DNA of 6,597 nucleotides from a bacterium (GTDB lineage: Bacteria; SM23-31; JAUVVT01), in NCBI GenBank assembly GCA_030604505.1, contig JAUVVT010000101.1, positions 1 to 6,597 of the forward strand, written 5' to 3'. This document shows positions 1 to 5,693 of this stretch, in pieces; the stretch's first letter is position 1; each line of letters starts with the position of its first letter. Below the pieces are notes generated by a model. It ran no database searches and was not told the origin of the DNA. It saw nothing but the letters and a program-made list of their open reading frames with translations. Position numbers and translations under genes: made by a program.

Positions 1-333
1 ATCAACATTACCTTTACTATCTTCCTTGGGTTTTATTTTCCTGTTTATCTCAAAAAAATATTTTATTTTACCATCAACACCATCAACTGCTGGAAGACCG
101 CTTGCTATTGGCAATTCCTGTTCAAAAATCTTATTTTCAAAAATCTCCATTAAAAGCTCTTCATTAATACCATAAACAACCTTCTTATTTCTTAGCTCTC
201 TTACTGTATCATCATAAGTAACATCTTTTCCATTAACCGCGGGTGTAACATTTATAAAAGCTTCCATCCTATCTTTAGAAACCTTTATCTCTATCGTCCC
301 ATCCCTAACCTCTTGTTCTGCATTATCTACCAT
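1..333 (-). CDS. FapA/DUF342 family protein, N-terminal part (runs off the left edge)
   Basis: Read by hand on the minus strand, this is an open frame of 111 codons from ATG at 333 to the window edge, with an in-frame TAG three codons upstream of the start. The protein begins MVDNAEQEVRDGTIEIKVSK. It then shows the DUF342/FapA N-terminal pattern: a 'DRMEAFINVTP' stretch at about residues 21-31, 'VTYDDTVRELRNKKVVYGI' at about 38-56, and the 'ASGLPAVDGVDGKIKYFFE' block at about 77-95, matching the family's A-x-G-x-P-x-x-G-x-D-G-x-I-x-Y-x-F signature. FapA-type proteins are soluble, and members have been linked to flagellar assembly or polar localisation; their biochemical activity is unclear. 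The flagellar neighbours flgM and flgN fit this. The C-terminal beta-helical and coiled-coil parts lie outside the window. The upstream terminator suggests a separate transcript. There is no good Shine-Dalgarno at normal spacing; an AAGAGG lies about 20 bases upstream. Confidence 0.85.
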   Translation of the reverse strand, partial: MVDNAEQEVRDGTIEIKVSKDRMEAFINVTPAVNGKDVTYDDTVRELRNKKVVYGINEELLMEIFENKIFEQELPIASGLPAVDGVDGKIKYFFEINRKIKPKEDSKGNVD

Positions 334-348
334 ATAGATCTATCTTTT

Positions 349-376
349 ATTTTACCTCTTAAACAATCTCAAACAA
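349..376 (-). promoter_or_regulatory. weak candidate promoter for the FapA/DUF342 gene
   Basis: On the minus strand, TTGTTT (371-376) and TAAAAT (349-354) are 16 bases apart, between the flgM terminator and the DUF342 start. The -10 matches the sigma-70 consensus at five of six positions, the -35 at only three. It would give a very short leader. It is proposed mainly because the terminator implies a new transcript start here. Confidence 0.25.
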
Positions 377-401
377 TTCTTACTTTTATAAAATTATATA
401 A

Positions 402-429
402 AAGGCAGAATTTAATTTAATTCTGCCTT
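402..429 (-). terminator. intrinsic terminator of the flgN-flgM unit
   Basis: An 11-base perfect inverted repeat (AAGGCAGAATT, 402-412, with AATTCTGCCTT, 419-429) surrounds a 6-base loop. Read on the minus strand it is followed by a T-rich run (TTTTATATAATTTT counting the stem end). It sits about 45 bases after the flgM stop. The plus-strand side has an A-rich tail, so it acts for the minus strand. Confidence 0.75.
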
Positions 430-474
430 AAAATTCCAGATTTTAAATAAACATCAATTAATAAACAGCGATAA

Positions 475-951
475 TCAAATTCCAAAATCCTTCAAAATTT
501 TATCCGATAACTTAGCAATCACGTCTTTTCTATTATAAAAATTACTCTTTAATCTATTCCTGATTTCAACTAATCTGTTCTTCCTCACATCAGATATATT
601 CTTGAGTTCTGCTTTAAATCCTGAGATAACTTTATTCTTATTAAGTTCAGGCTTAAAAATATCTGTATCAAGTAGCTTCTTTGCTAAGCCTTCTTTTGCA
701 GAATAATTATTATAATATTTATTCTCTATTTTTGACAACGCCGATTCTACCTTGTCTGGTCTGATATCGGGAACTTGGGAAAGTGCCTTTTTTGCAAATA
801 AAAATCCCGCCTTATCTTTTTGTAATGTCTTGCCAGCTTTTGAAATCTTAACAGAATCCTTGATATTAATATAAGCTTTCTTTGTAGGTTTTGTATGCTT
901 TCTTTGAAGAATCTGGGATTTCAATATTGAGATAATACTGTTTATACGCAT
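475..951 (-). CDS. flgM: FlgM-like anti-sigma-28 factor with two tandem FlgM cores
   Basis: This protein (158 aa) carries the FlgM signature twice. The first copy follows 'DSVKISKAGKTLQK' (about residues 32-45), which resembles the linker ahead of the FlgM core. It reads LSQVPDIRPDKVESALSKIE and ends near 'GLAKKLL' (residues 57-94). The second copy, at 116-154, reads LKNISDVRKNRLVEIRNRLK, then 'SNFYNRKDVIAKLSDKIL'. Both show the family pattern D-[IV]-R-x-x-[KR]-[VL], a short helix, a [YF]-Y-N turn and a closing A-K/L-K-[IL]-L helix. FlgM proteins are mostly disordered, bind the flagellar sigma factor FliA and are exported when the hook is complete. Typical FlgM is about 90-100 aa, so this is long because of the doubled core. 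It lies 14 bases after the FlgN-like gene and ends with TGA ahead of an intrinsic terminator. The start has only an A-rich upstream region. Whether both cores bind sigma is inference. Confidence 0.8.
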   Translation of the reverse strand: MRINSIISILKSQILQRKHTKPTKKAYINIKDSVKISKAGKTLQKDKAGFLFAKKALSQVPDIRPDKVESALSKIENKYYNNYSAKEGLAKKLLDTDIFKPELNKNKVISGFKAELKNISDVRKNRLVEIRNRLKSNFYNRKDVIAKLSDKILKDFGI

Positions 952-965
952 AATTTTTTCTTTTT

Positions 966-1211
966 TTATTCTACTATATCAATAAACCCCTTATCACCCT
1001 CTAAATTATATTTATCATAAATAGATTTTCCGATTTTTAACTTCTTTAATCCATTTAAAATAGTATCTTTCTCCTTATTTAATAATACTTTCGCTTTATT
1101 ATTTAGTTCTGTAATTTTATTAAATATTTCCGAAATCTCAGAGACAATTTCTTTAAAATCATCCTTTAAGTCTTCTATTGTAATATTATTTTCTTCTAAA
1201 ATTGTTATCAT
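966..1211 (-). CDS. flgN: FlgN-like export chaperone, C-terminal part (81 codons)
   Basis: This is an 81-codon frame from ATG 1211 to TAA at 966. It is helical and ends with 'NKEKDTILNGLKKLKIGKSIYDKY' (about residues 45-68) and 'GFIDIVE'. These match the closing signature of FlgN/FliT-type chaperones, a helix ending L-x-K-G-x-x-x-x-x-Y and then a short tail with F-I-D. FlgN escorts the hook-associated proteins FlgK and FlgL to the flagellar export gate. At 81 aa it is about half the usual length. The missing half is directly upstream in the same frame (1233-1400), separated by one TAA and seven sense codons. The ATG has only a weak GAG six bases upstream. It may be made by re-initiation, or the gene may be broken. 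The position just before flgM is the usual flgM/flgN pairing. Confidence 0.6.
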   Translation of the reverse strand: MITILEENNITIEDLKDDFKEIVSEISEIFNKITELNNKAKVLLNKEKDTILNGLKKLKIGKSIYDKYNLEGDKGFIDIVE

Positions 1212-1232
1212 TTTTAACTCGAATAATTTTAA

Positions 1233-1400
1233 TTATTTCGTTTTTTCGATACTCTTCTTCAAAACCTCATCTGCTTTCTTAAGCTTAACATCTCCTGCAA
1301 AACTCTCAAACTGTTTGTTATGCTCTAAAATCTCATAACAAATCTCAAGCTCACCCTTAAGAAGTTTTTCTATCTCACTTTTATAATTACTATTAATCAC
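1233..1400 (-). CDS. flgN: FlgN-like chaperone, N-terminal part, ended by an in-frame TAA (55 codons)
   Basis: Read by hand, this is a 55-codon frame from GTG at 1400 to TAA at 1233-1235. It begins (M)INSNYKSEIEKLLKGELE and continues as one long amphipathic helix ending 'KKADEVLKKSIEKTK'. It resembles the first helix of FlgN proteins, which is rich in E, L and K and has an 'ELE-x-x-Y/C-E-x-L' pattern. The frame is the same as that of the 81-codon ORF downstream (1400 minus 1211 is 189, a multiple of three). Ignoring the stop, the two read as one protein of about 144 residues, normal for FlgN. GTG is the only standard start, because an in-frame TAG lies two codons upstream. No Shine-Dalgarno is visible. 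A good promoter lies 28 bases upstream. The region is most simply the 5' half of an interrupted flgN. Confidence 0.5.
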   Translation of the reverse strand: MINSNYKSEIEKLLKGELEICYEILEHNKQFESFAGDVKLKKADEVLKKSIEKTK

Positions 1401-1427
1401 AATCTAATAAATAATTTTTTTTCTACA

Positions 1428-1455
1428 AATATATTATTTTTTCTTCTAATGTCAA
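1428..1455 (-). promoter_or_regulatory. sigma-70-type promoter for the flgN-flgM unit
   Basis: On the minus strand, a perfect -35 TTGACA (1450-1455) and a -10 TATATT (1428-1433, five of six consensus positions) are separated by 16 bases. Transcription would start near 1421, giving a leader of about 20 bases before the GTG at 1400. No sigma-28-type element was seen, so the unit looks driven by the housekeeping sigma factor. Confidence 0.6.
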
Positions 1456-1569
1456 GTAAAATCAACAAAAATTGTCTGATTCAGGTATACATTATCTATG
1501 CTTTCTGCCAATTGTGGTCTGCTTTTAGTGGACTTATTCTCTTTTGAAAAAGATAAAACGAAAAAAATC

Positions 1570-1845
1570 CTATAGATTCTTGGGTATGGTAATTAGAAAT
1601 GAAGAACCTTGATTAACTTGGCTTTCAACCTGGATTGTTCCTTTAATCTTTATATTTTCCATAAATTTATCCACAACCAATAGAAGTTTTTCCGGAATAA
1701 AAGGTTTAACTAAGTAATCATCAATTCCCATTTTTTTAGACTTAATACATGCCATATTTTCAAGTTTGGCAATTATGATAAGAAACATTCTGCTATAACT
1801 TATTAATTCTTATTGTATTAGCTGATTATCAAAAATGAGAATTTT
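1570..1845 (-). pseudogene. remnant of a two-component receiver/histidine kinase gene
   Basis: The minus-strand reading from 1845 gives KILIFDNQLIQ, then TAA (1810-1812), then ELISYSRMFLIIIAKLEN and on to TAG at 1570. The first part matches the opening strand of a receiver domain (K-I-L-I-V-D-D). 'FLIIIAKLENMACIKSKKMG' followed by 'IDDYLVKPFIPEKLLLVVDKFME' matches its end: strand four, the G-x-D-D-Y-L-x-K-P-F lysine motif and helix five. The middle with the phosphorylated Asp is missing. Directly after it, 'KGTIQVESQVNQGSSFLITIPKNL' is the very end of a HATPase_c domain (G-x-I-x-V-x-S-x-x-x-x-G-S-x-F-x-x-x-[IL]-P). The ancestor was probably a receiver-plus-kinase protein that lost two internal segments. 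An ATG at 1788 would allow a 72-residue product, but it lacks a complete domain. Confidence 0.7.
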
Positions 1846-1939
1846 CTGAAATAATATTCTCAATATTACCAAACACCTATAAGATTTGATAAATATTTTA
1901 CAAAAGTTGATATTTTTTTGAATAAATGTCAAAAAATAA

Positions 1940-1976
1940 AAATCCCTGATTAATATTTTATATTAATCAGGGATTT
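1940..1976 (-). terminator. strong intrinsic terminator after the sugar-binding protein gene
   Basis: A perfect 16-base inverted repeat (AAATCCCTGATTAATA, 1940-1955, with its complement at 1961-1976) has a 5-base loop. On the minus strand it continues into TTTTTATTTTTTG, a clear U-tract. It begins 27 bases after the stop of the gene ending at 2004 and closes the transcript arriving from the glycosyltransferase cluster. Confidence 0.85.
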
Positions 1977-2003
1977 AATCAATAAATATTTGAGTATTAT
2001 TAA

Positions 2004-2930
2004 TTAGAATTCATTTTTCTCTTTAGTAATTAACCTTGTGTTTAATTTTACAGTTTTCGGTACATTTTTTTTATTCAATATCTTCAGAGCATATTCTAAT
2101 GTTTCTTTTCCATAAGTTGGATATAAAAATGTAGCATTAATTTTTCCATCATCCAATGCCTGCAAACCCAAACCTTCACTAGATAGTCCGCCAACTCCTA
2201 TAAAAACAATCCGATTTTCTCTACGGTGAGAACGCGATGCAAGATAAGCCCCCACTGCCATCTGGTCATTATGAGCAAATACAAGGTCAATTTTGTCCTG
2301 TTCCCTTAAAGCCATTTCCATTTTTGTTATGGCAAGGGGTATCATCCAGTTTGCAAAATCAGAATAAACGATTTTCATATCCGGATAATTATCAATAATT
2401 TCTTTAAATCCGCTGCTTCTTTCATCCGAAGAATTTAAGCCGGGTAAACCCCTGATTTCTACAATATTGCCTTCTCCATTTAGAATTTCCACTGCATATT
2501 TACCCGCTTCCTTTCCTATCTGTATATTATTAACCCCAATAAAACAGGTATAATATTCATTATCAGGCATTTGGTCAATTATGATAATTGGTATTCCCGA
2601 ATCGAAAACCTTTTTCATAACTTCTTTTAAAGAATTGTCTCCTTTCAATGCAACAATTAATAAATCTACTTCAGCTTCTAAAAAATTTTCAATATCTGTT
2701 TCCTGTTTAACAGGGTCCTGGTCTGCGTCTGTAAACTCTAATTTCAGTAAATTAGAATATTTTTTTGCTTCATCTAAGATTGAATTGTTTATAGCATTTC
2801 TCATAGGCTCAACTGTATTAAATTGCGAAAACGCAACTAAATATCGACTATCTTTTGTGCTTTTTCCACAATTACCCGGCAGCAGTAATAAAGCAAAGGT
2901 TAAAATAGTATATTTTTTAAAAACAAACAT
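2004..2930 (-). CDS. periplasmic sugar-binding lipoprotein (Peripla_BP_4 / RbsB-like)
   Basis: This protein (308 aa) has the type 1 periplasmic binding fold. A signal sequence 'MFVFKKYTILTFALLLLPGN' precedes Cys21, a likely lipidation site, though Asn at -1 is an unusual lipobox residue. The mature part starts with 'YLVAFSQFNTVEPMRNAI' (residues 30-47) and 'DADQDPVKQETDIENFLEAE' (68-87). 'VDLLIVAL' and 'GIPIIIIDQ' follow at 88-120, then 'EIRGLPGLNSSDERSSGF' (158-175), 'LVFAHNDQMAVGAYLA' (216-231) and 'FIGVGG' (243-248). These are the expected ligand-site and hinge landmarks of ribose/galactose-type binders. No ABC permease or ATPase gene is nearby. The opening also resembles the sensor domains fused to sugar-responsive hybrid kinases, so it may sense sugar rather than import it (inference). 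It lies 67 bases after the glycosyltransferase, lacks a clear Shine-Dalgarno, and is followed by a strong terminator. The ligand is unknown. Confidence 0.85.
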   Translation of the reverse strand: MFVFKKYTILTFALLLLPGNCGKSTKDSRYLVAFSQFNTVEPMRNAINNSILDEAKKYSNLLKLEFTDADQDPVKQETDIENFLEAEVDLLIVALKGDNSLKEVMKKVFDSGIPIIIIDQMPDNEYYTCFIGVNNIQIGKEAGKYAVEILNGEGNIVEIRGLPGLNSSDERSSGFKEIIDNYPDMKIVYSDFANWMIPLAITKMEMALREQDKIDLVFAHNDQMAVGAYLASRSHRRENRIVFIGVGGLSSEGLGLQALDDGKINATFLYPTYGKETLEYALKILNKKNVPKTVKLNTRLITKEKNEF

Positions 2931-2997
2931 TTATTTAGAATTCCAGTTGTGTATTATTTGATGATGATGTAAAAATATAGTTTTTATTTATATTACC

Positions 2998-3708
2998 TTA
3001 GGTATTTTCAATCTTCTTACTATTAAAAATAATATTTTTACACATTTCAAGGCAATCTTTCACGACTTTTGCCCGTAGGGAACTCTTTGAAAAATTATAA
3101 GTGATCGGTACTTCAGAAATAGAAAAACCCGCCTTATAAATATAATAGGCGCTTTCAATCAGAATATCGAATGATTTACTTTTCATTTTCCTTGATAATA
3201 AGAGTTTCATCGCTTGATTTGAATATCGTCTATATCCTGAGGAAATATCTTTGAAACATTTTTCTTGTTTTAGCAGTCTTTTTGGAAAATCGAGAGTAAT
3301 ATTATAGATGCAATTTCCTACTGAGCTTAAAAGCTTTCTATGTAAAGGTGTATTGATTTTCTTTTTTCTTGTTCCGATGACCAGGTCGGCTTCTGGATGA
3401 TTGATAAACAGAGGCAGTTCATCAGGATTATGGCTTAAACCGGCATCCATAGTAATTGCATATTTATATTCCTTTTCTACTGCATACTTCATACCGTCAA
3501 GGATAGCTCCTGGAATATGAGTATTTTTCTTATGATGTATTACATGAATATCTTGAAATTTACTTAGTATTTGAGGAGTAGCATCGTTGCTGTTATCGTT
3601 CACTACACAAAGGTCAGCAACTTTTTTTGTCCTGACAACAAGTTCTTCTATGGTTTCTTCCTCATTGTAAGCAGGAATAATTATGATAAAATCAGATTTT
3701 TTTTCCAT
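2998..3708 (-). CDS. family 2 glycosyltransferase (dolichol-phosphate mannosyltransferase-like)
   Basis: This is a 236-residue GT-A fold enzyme. 'IPAYNEEETI' (residues 11-20) and 'VVNDNSNDAT' (35-44) form the nucleotide-binding part. 'TMDAGLSHNPDELP' (86-99) is the metal-binding DXD region, here D-A-G rather than the common D-A-D. 'KDISSGYRRYS' (153-163) and 'SFDILIESAYYIYKAGFSIS' plus 'EVPITY' (179-204) match the acceptor-side pattern of DPM1-like enzymes. No membrane segment is seen, so it is a soluble or peripheral catalytic domain without the C-terminal anchor of many relatives. Such enzymes transfer a sugar from a nucleotide donor to polyprenyl phosphate or a growing glycan. It starts 5 bases after the nucleotidyltransferase stop, in the same operon, so that enzyme may supply its donor. 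The actual sugar is not readable from the sequence. Confidence 0.85.
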   Translation of the reverse strand: MEKKSDFIIIIPAYNEEETIEELVVRTKKVADLCVVNDNSNDATPQILSKFQDIHVIHHKKNTHIPGAILDGMKYAVEKEYKYAITMDAGLSHNPDELPLFINHPEADLVIGTRKKKINTPLHRKLLSSVGNCIYNITLDFPKRLLKQEKCFKDISSGYRRYSNQAMKLLLSRKMKSKSFDILIESAYYIYKAGFSISEVPITYNFSKSSLRAKVVKDCLEMCKNIIFNSKKIENT

Positions 3709-3713
3709 ATTTT

Positions 3714-4448
3714 TTAATTTTTTTGAAATAAATTTTCTGCTCGATTGATCTCATCTGGAGTATTGATGTTTACATAATAAGAAGCTATACGGAATAATTT
3801 AACGGGTTTCCCGTCATCTATGGCACATTGTATAAGATCCGGCAGTTCTTTTTCATGTCTTGTTTGATTAATTGGAGTATATGGAATGTAATTAAAAATT
3901 TCATTTTTTAGAATACAATTCCCGGTTCCCATAAGATTATTGACTGGATTTCTGGGTTTCTCAATAAGTCTGTAGATTTCGTTGGTTTCCGTACTATAAA
4001 TAACAGAATATGTATTTCTTATTTGGGATTTATCTTCGACTTCTGTAACACCGCAAATGACGAAGAGATTCTCACTTTTAAATTTTTTTACCATCTCCAT
4101 GGGATTTGGATTAATCAGAAGTTCATCACCCAAGAATAGAATAAAATCCTCATTCCCAATAGCTTCCTGACATTGCTCAATAGCATGTACTAATCCTTTT
4201 TGCTCTTGTTGTATTACATATCTGATTTGAACATTGTTATAGTTAATACCATAAGTGTTAATAATCTCTTCAGCCCTGTAACCTACGACAATAATAATCT
4301 CTTTAATATCGCATAGTACAGCGGCATTCAAACTGTATTCTAAAAGAGGCTTATTATTAAATTTGAGCATACATTTATTAGAGATGGACTGCTCGGTAAC
4401 TTCTTTAAGTCTTTTACCTCTGCCGGCAGCTAAAATAACTGCTTTCAT
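3714..4448 (-). CDS. sugar-1-phosphate nucleotidyltransferase (RmlA/GalU-like)
   Basis: This protein (244 aa from the chosen start) is an NTP_transferase domain enzyme that joins a sugar 1-phosphate to a nucleoside triphosphate. It opens with the strand and loop 'MKAVILAAGRGKRL' (1-14), followed by 'NKCMLKFNNKPLLEYSL' (24-40), 'VVGYRAEEI' (54-62), 'GLVHAI' (85-90), the metal-site 'FLGDEL' (105-110), 'IEKP' (162-165) and 'GTGNCILKNEIF' (174-185). The GLxHAI and IEKP motifs fit glucose-1-phosphate thymidylyl- or uridylyltransferases, but the nucleotide and sugar cannot be fixed. An upstream in-frame ATG at 4466 would add six residues. I prefer 4448 because AAGGA lies 9 bases before it, and the family protein begins exactly at M-K-A-V-I-L-A-A-G. 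The upstream epimerase stop (TGA, 4468) is 19 bases away, so translation is likely coupled. Confidence 0.87.
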   Translation of the reverse strand: MKAVILAAGRGKRLKEVTEQSISNKCMLKFNNKPLLEYSLNAAVLCDIKEIIIVVGYRAEEIINTYGINYNNVQIRYVIQQEQKGLVHAIEQCQEAIGNEDFILFLGDELLINPNPMEMVKKFKSENLFVICGVTEVEDKSQIRNTYSVIYSTETNEIYRLIEKPRNPVNNLMGTGNCILKNEIFNYIPYTPINQTRHEKELPDLIQCAIDDGKPVKLFRIASYYVNINTPDEINRAENLFQKN

Positions 4449-4457
4449 ATTGTATTT

Positions 4458-4462
4458 TCCTT
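4458..4462 (-). promoter_or_regulatory. ribosome binding site deciding the nucleotidyltransferase start
   Basis: AAGGA on the minus strand lies 9 bases before ATG 4448 and inside the six codons that would be added by ATG 4466. The earlier ATG has no Shine-Dalgarno, so the later start is favoured. Confidence 0.55.
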
Positions 4463-4467
4463 TCATT

Positions 4468-5499
4468 TCATTTTGTTTTAAATAAATTTTTTTCTTTTTT
4501 AATCCATTCGATCAGTTTGTTAAGCCCTTCATTGGGAGGAATTTCAGGAGTCCACTTTAAATTTTTGTTTGCCTTTTTTATATCACAAATAAAATATCGT
4601 AAATCACCGAAACGATCTTCTTCAAATCGGACCTCTGGTTTTTTGCCTAGTATTTCGGCTATGACATCAATGCTTTCAATCAATGAAATAGAATAATCGA
4701 CGCCTCCACCAATGTTATATATCCCCGGTTCTCCGTATTCATAAAAGGCATGAAATGCTTTAGCAACATCAGTGGCAAACAAAATATCTCTTACTTGTTT
4801 TCCTTTTCCAAAGATTCGAATATGCCAGTCTAATACAGCTCTGATACTGAAATTTGCAGCCCATCCGTGATCTTCTCCTCCAAACTGCCGAGGCCCATAC
4901 AGACCGGTTAATCTAAAACTGGCGGCATGTAATTTATAAGAACTTATGTAAGTTTCGATATAAAGTTCCGCAGCCCGTTTAGAGGCATGAAGTGGAGTTA
5001 ATGCTCCTTCTACCAACGGATGAGATTCGTCAATAGCAGCCGGTTCTCTTATATACCTCGTTTTTCCTTCTTTTAGAGTTTCGTTAATTTTGTTTCCATA
5101 AACATGAATGGTGCTACAGGAAACTACCGGGATTTTTAACTCTCTTGCGACTTTCAAAACATTGAAAGTCCCTCTGACATTGGTAGAAAAATCAAGTTCA
5201 GGAGATTCTACACTAATGGTCATAGCAGGTTGAGCAGCTGTATGAACTATATAGTCACATCCTTCTGTATGCTCTCTGAGTTTTTCATAGTCTCTAATGT
5301 CTTCTTTTATCATAGTCACCCCAAGTTTTTCAAGAAAGTGCCAGTTATAATTTCTGACACTTTCAGAAGTGTAACCTGTACGATTGATTTCATGTTTTGT
5401 CATATTATCGAAGGAAATAACACTATCACCACGACCTATATAGAACTCACATACGTGTGAACCGATAAATCCGCAACCTCCGGTAACTAATACTTTCAT
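4468..5499 (-). CDS. NAD-dependent sugar epimerase, CDP-paratose/tyvelose 2-epimerase-like
   Basis: This 343-residue extended short-chain dehydrogenase has the NAD-binding 'TGGCGFIGSH' (residues 6-15), Asp31 at the end of strand two, 'DIRD' (67-70), 'HTAAQPAMTIS' (86-96) and 'STNVRGTFNVL' (105-115). The catalytic-region motif 'CSTIHVYG' (128-135) follows. The later part, 'FRLTGLYGPRQFGGEDHGWA' (195-214), then 'GKGKQVRDILFATDVAKAF' (231-249) and 'YNIGGG' (261-266), resembles CDP-tyvelose 2-epimerase (RfbE), which uses NAD to invert C2 of CDP-paratose. The usual Y-x-x-x-K reads L-H-A-S-K, with Leu170 and Lys174, so the catalytic tyrosine is absent. Either it uses another residue, has a changed reaction, or is inactive. 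No CDP-glucose dehydratase or synthase genes are present, so the substrate is inferred only from similarity. It is the first gene of the cluster and has an AAGGAGG site. Confidence 0.8.
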   Translation of the reverse strand: MKVLVTGGCGFIGSHVCEFYIGRGDSVISFDNMTKHEINRTGYTSESVRNYNWHFLEKLGVTMIKEDIRDYEKLREHTEGCDYIVHTAAQPAMTISVESPELDFSTNVRGTFNVLKVARELKIPVVSCSTIHVYGNKINETLKEGKTRYIREPAAIDESHPLVEGALTPLHASKRAAELYIETYISSYKLHAASFRLTGLYGPRQFGGEDHGWAANFSIRAVLDWHIRIFGKGKQVRDILFATDVAKAFHAFYEYGEPGIYNIGGGVDYSISLIESIDVIAEILGKKPEVRFEEDRFGDLRYFICDIKKANKNLKWTPEIPPNEGLNKLIEWIKKEKNLFKTK

Positions 5500-5503
5500 A
5501 AAA

Positions 5504-5510
5504 CCTCCTT
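5504..5510 (-). promoter_or_regulatory. near-perfect Shine-Dalgarno of the epimerase gene
   Basis: AAGGAGG followed by TTTT and ATG (5499). It is the best ribosome binding site in the window and fixes the epimerase start. It stands out because flgN, flgM, the binding protein and the KduD-like gene lack one. Confidence 0.8.
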
Positions 5511-5529
5511 ATTTTCTTGAATAGATGAA

Positions 5530-5615
5530 GCGGCAAAAATTGGATCTTCCCCCAAGAAAATTCGGGGTAAATGACATTATTCATATTTTATTAACATAAG
5601 TCTATATTTTACAAT
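5530..5615. repeat. dispersed repeat, copy A (86 bases)
   Basis: It begins GCGGCAAAAA, passes through GGATCTTCCCCC and a C4/G4 hairpin region, then AATGACATT, and ends in a 33-base AT-rich arm (5583-5615). That arm is identical to the one in the copy at 6499-6581. In this copy the palindrome is imperfect: CCCCC and CGGGG flank a non-pairing AAGAAAATT centre. It lies 30 bases upstream of the epimerase start. Confidence 0.85.
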
Positions 5616-5645
5616 AATTCTGTAAAACTAAAAAAAAGAAAAAAG

Positions 5646-5662
5646 ACAGGATTAGCAGGATT
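5646..5662. repeat. short tandem CAGGATT repeat
   Basis: Two copies of [AG]CAGGATT start 9 bases apart (5646-5653 and 5655-5662) and abut an A/G run at 5630-5645. Short CAGGATTA-type repeats of this look occur scattered in intergenic DNA of several bacteria. Two units alone are weak evidence. Confidence 0.3.
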
Positions 5663-5693
5663 TATTATGTTACTTATGGAAAAATAAGTAATC

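Noticed and set aside
1233..1235. TAA reassigned as a sense codon in this organism
   Set aside because: The binding protein, glycosyltransferase, nucleotidyltransferase, KduD-like gene and the FlgN C-terminal part all end at TAA right where their families end, so TAA is a normal stop.
1456..1569. Possible extra gene fragment between the flgN promoter and the two-component remnant
   Set aside because: The minus-strand frames here give only about 20 codons before a stop and no family I can recognise. I see nothing supportable.
2581..2961. Plus-strand open frame of 126 codons
   Set aside because: It is antisense to the sugar-binding protein gene, has no recognisable domain, and is explained by the AT-rich complement of a well-supported gene.
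5230..5460. Plus-strand open frame of 76 codons
   Set aside because: It lies fully inside the epimerase gene on the other strand and shows no family motif.
5670..5691. Inverted repeat TTACTTAT / ATAAGTAA after the KduD-like gene as a terminator
   Set aside because: The 8-base stem is almost all A and T, begins 2 bases after the stop codon and is not directly followed by a U-tract. It may be chance in AT-rich DNA.
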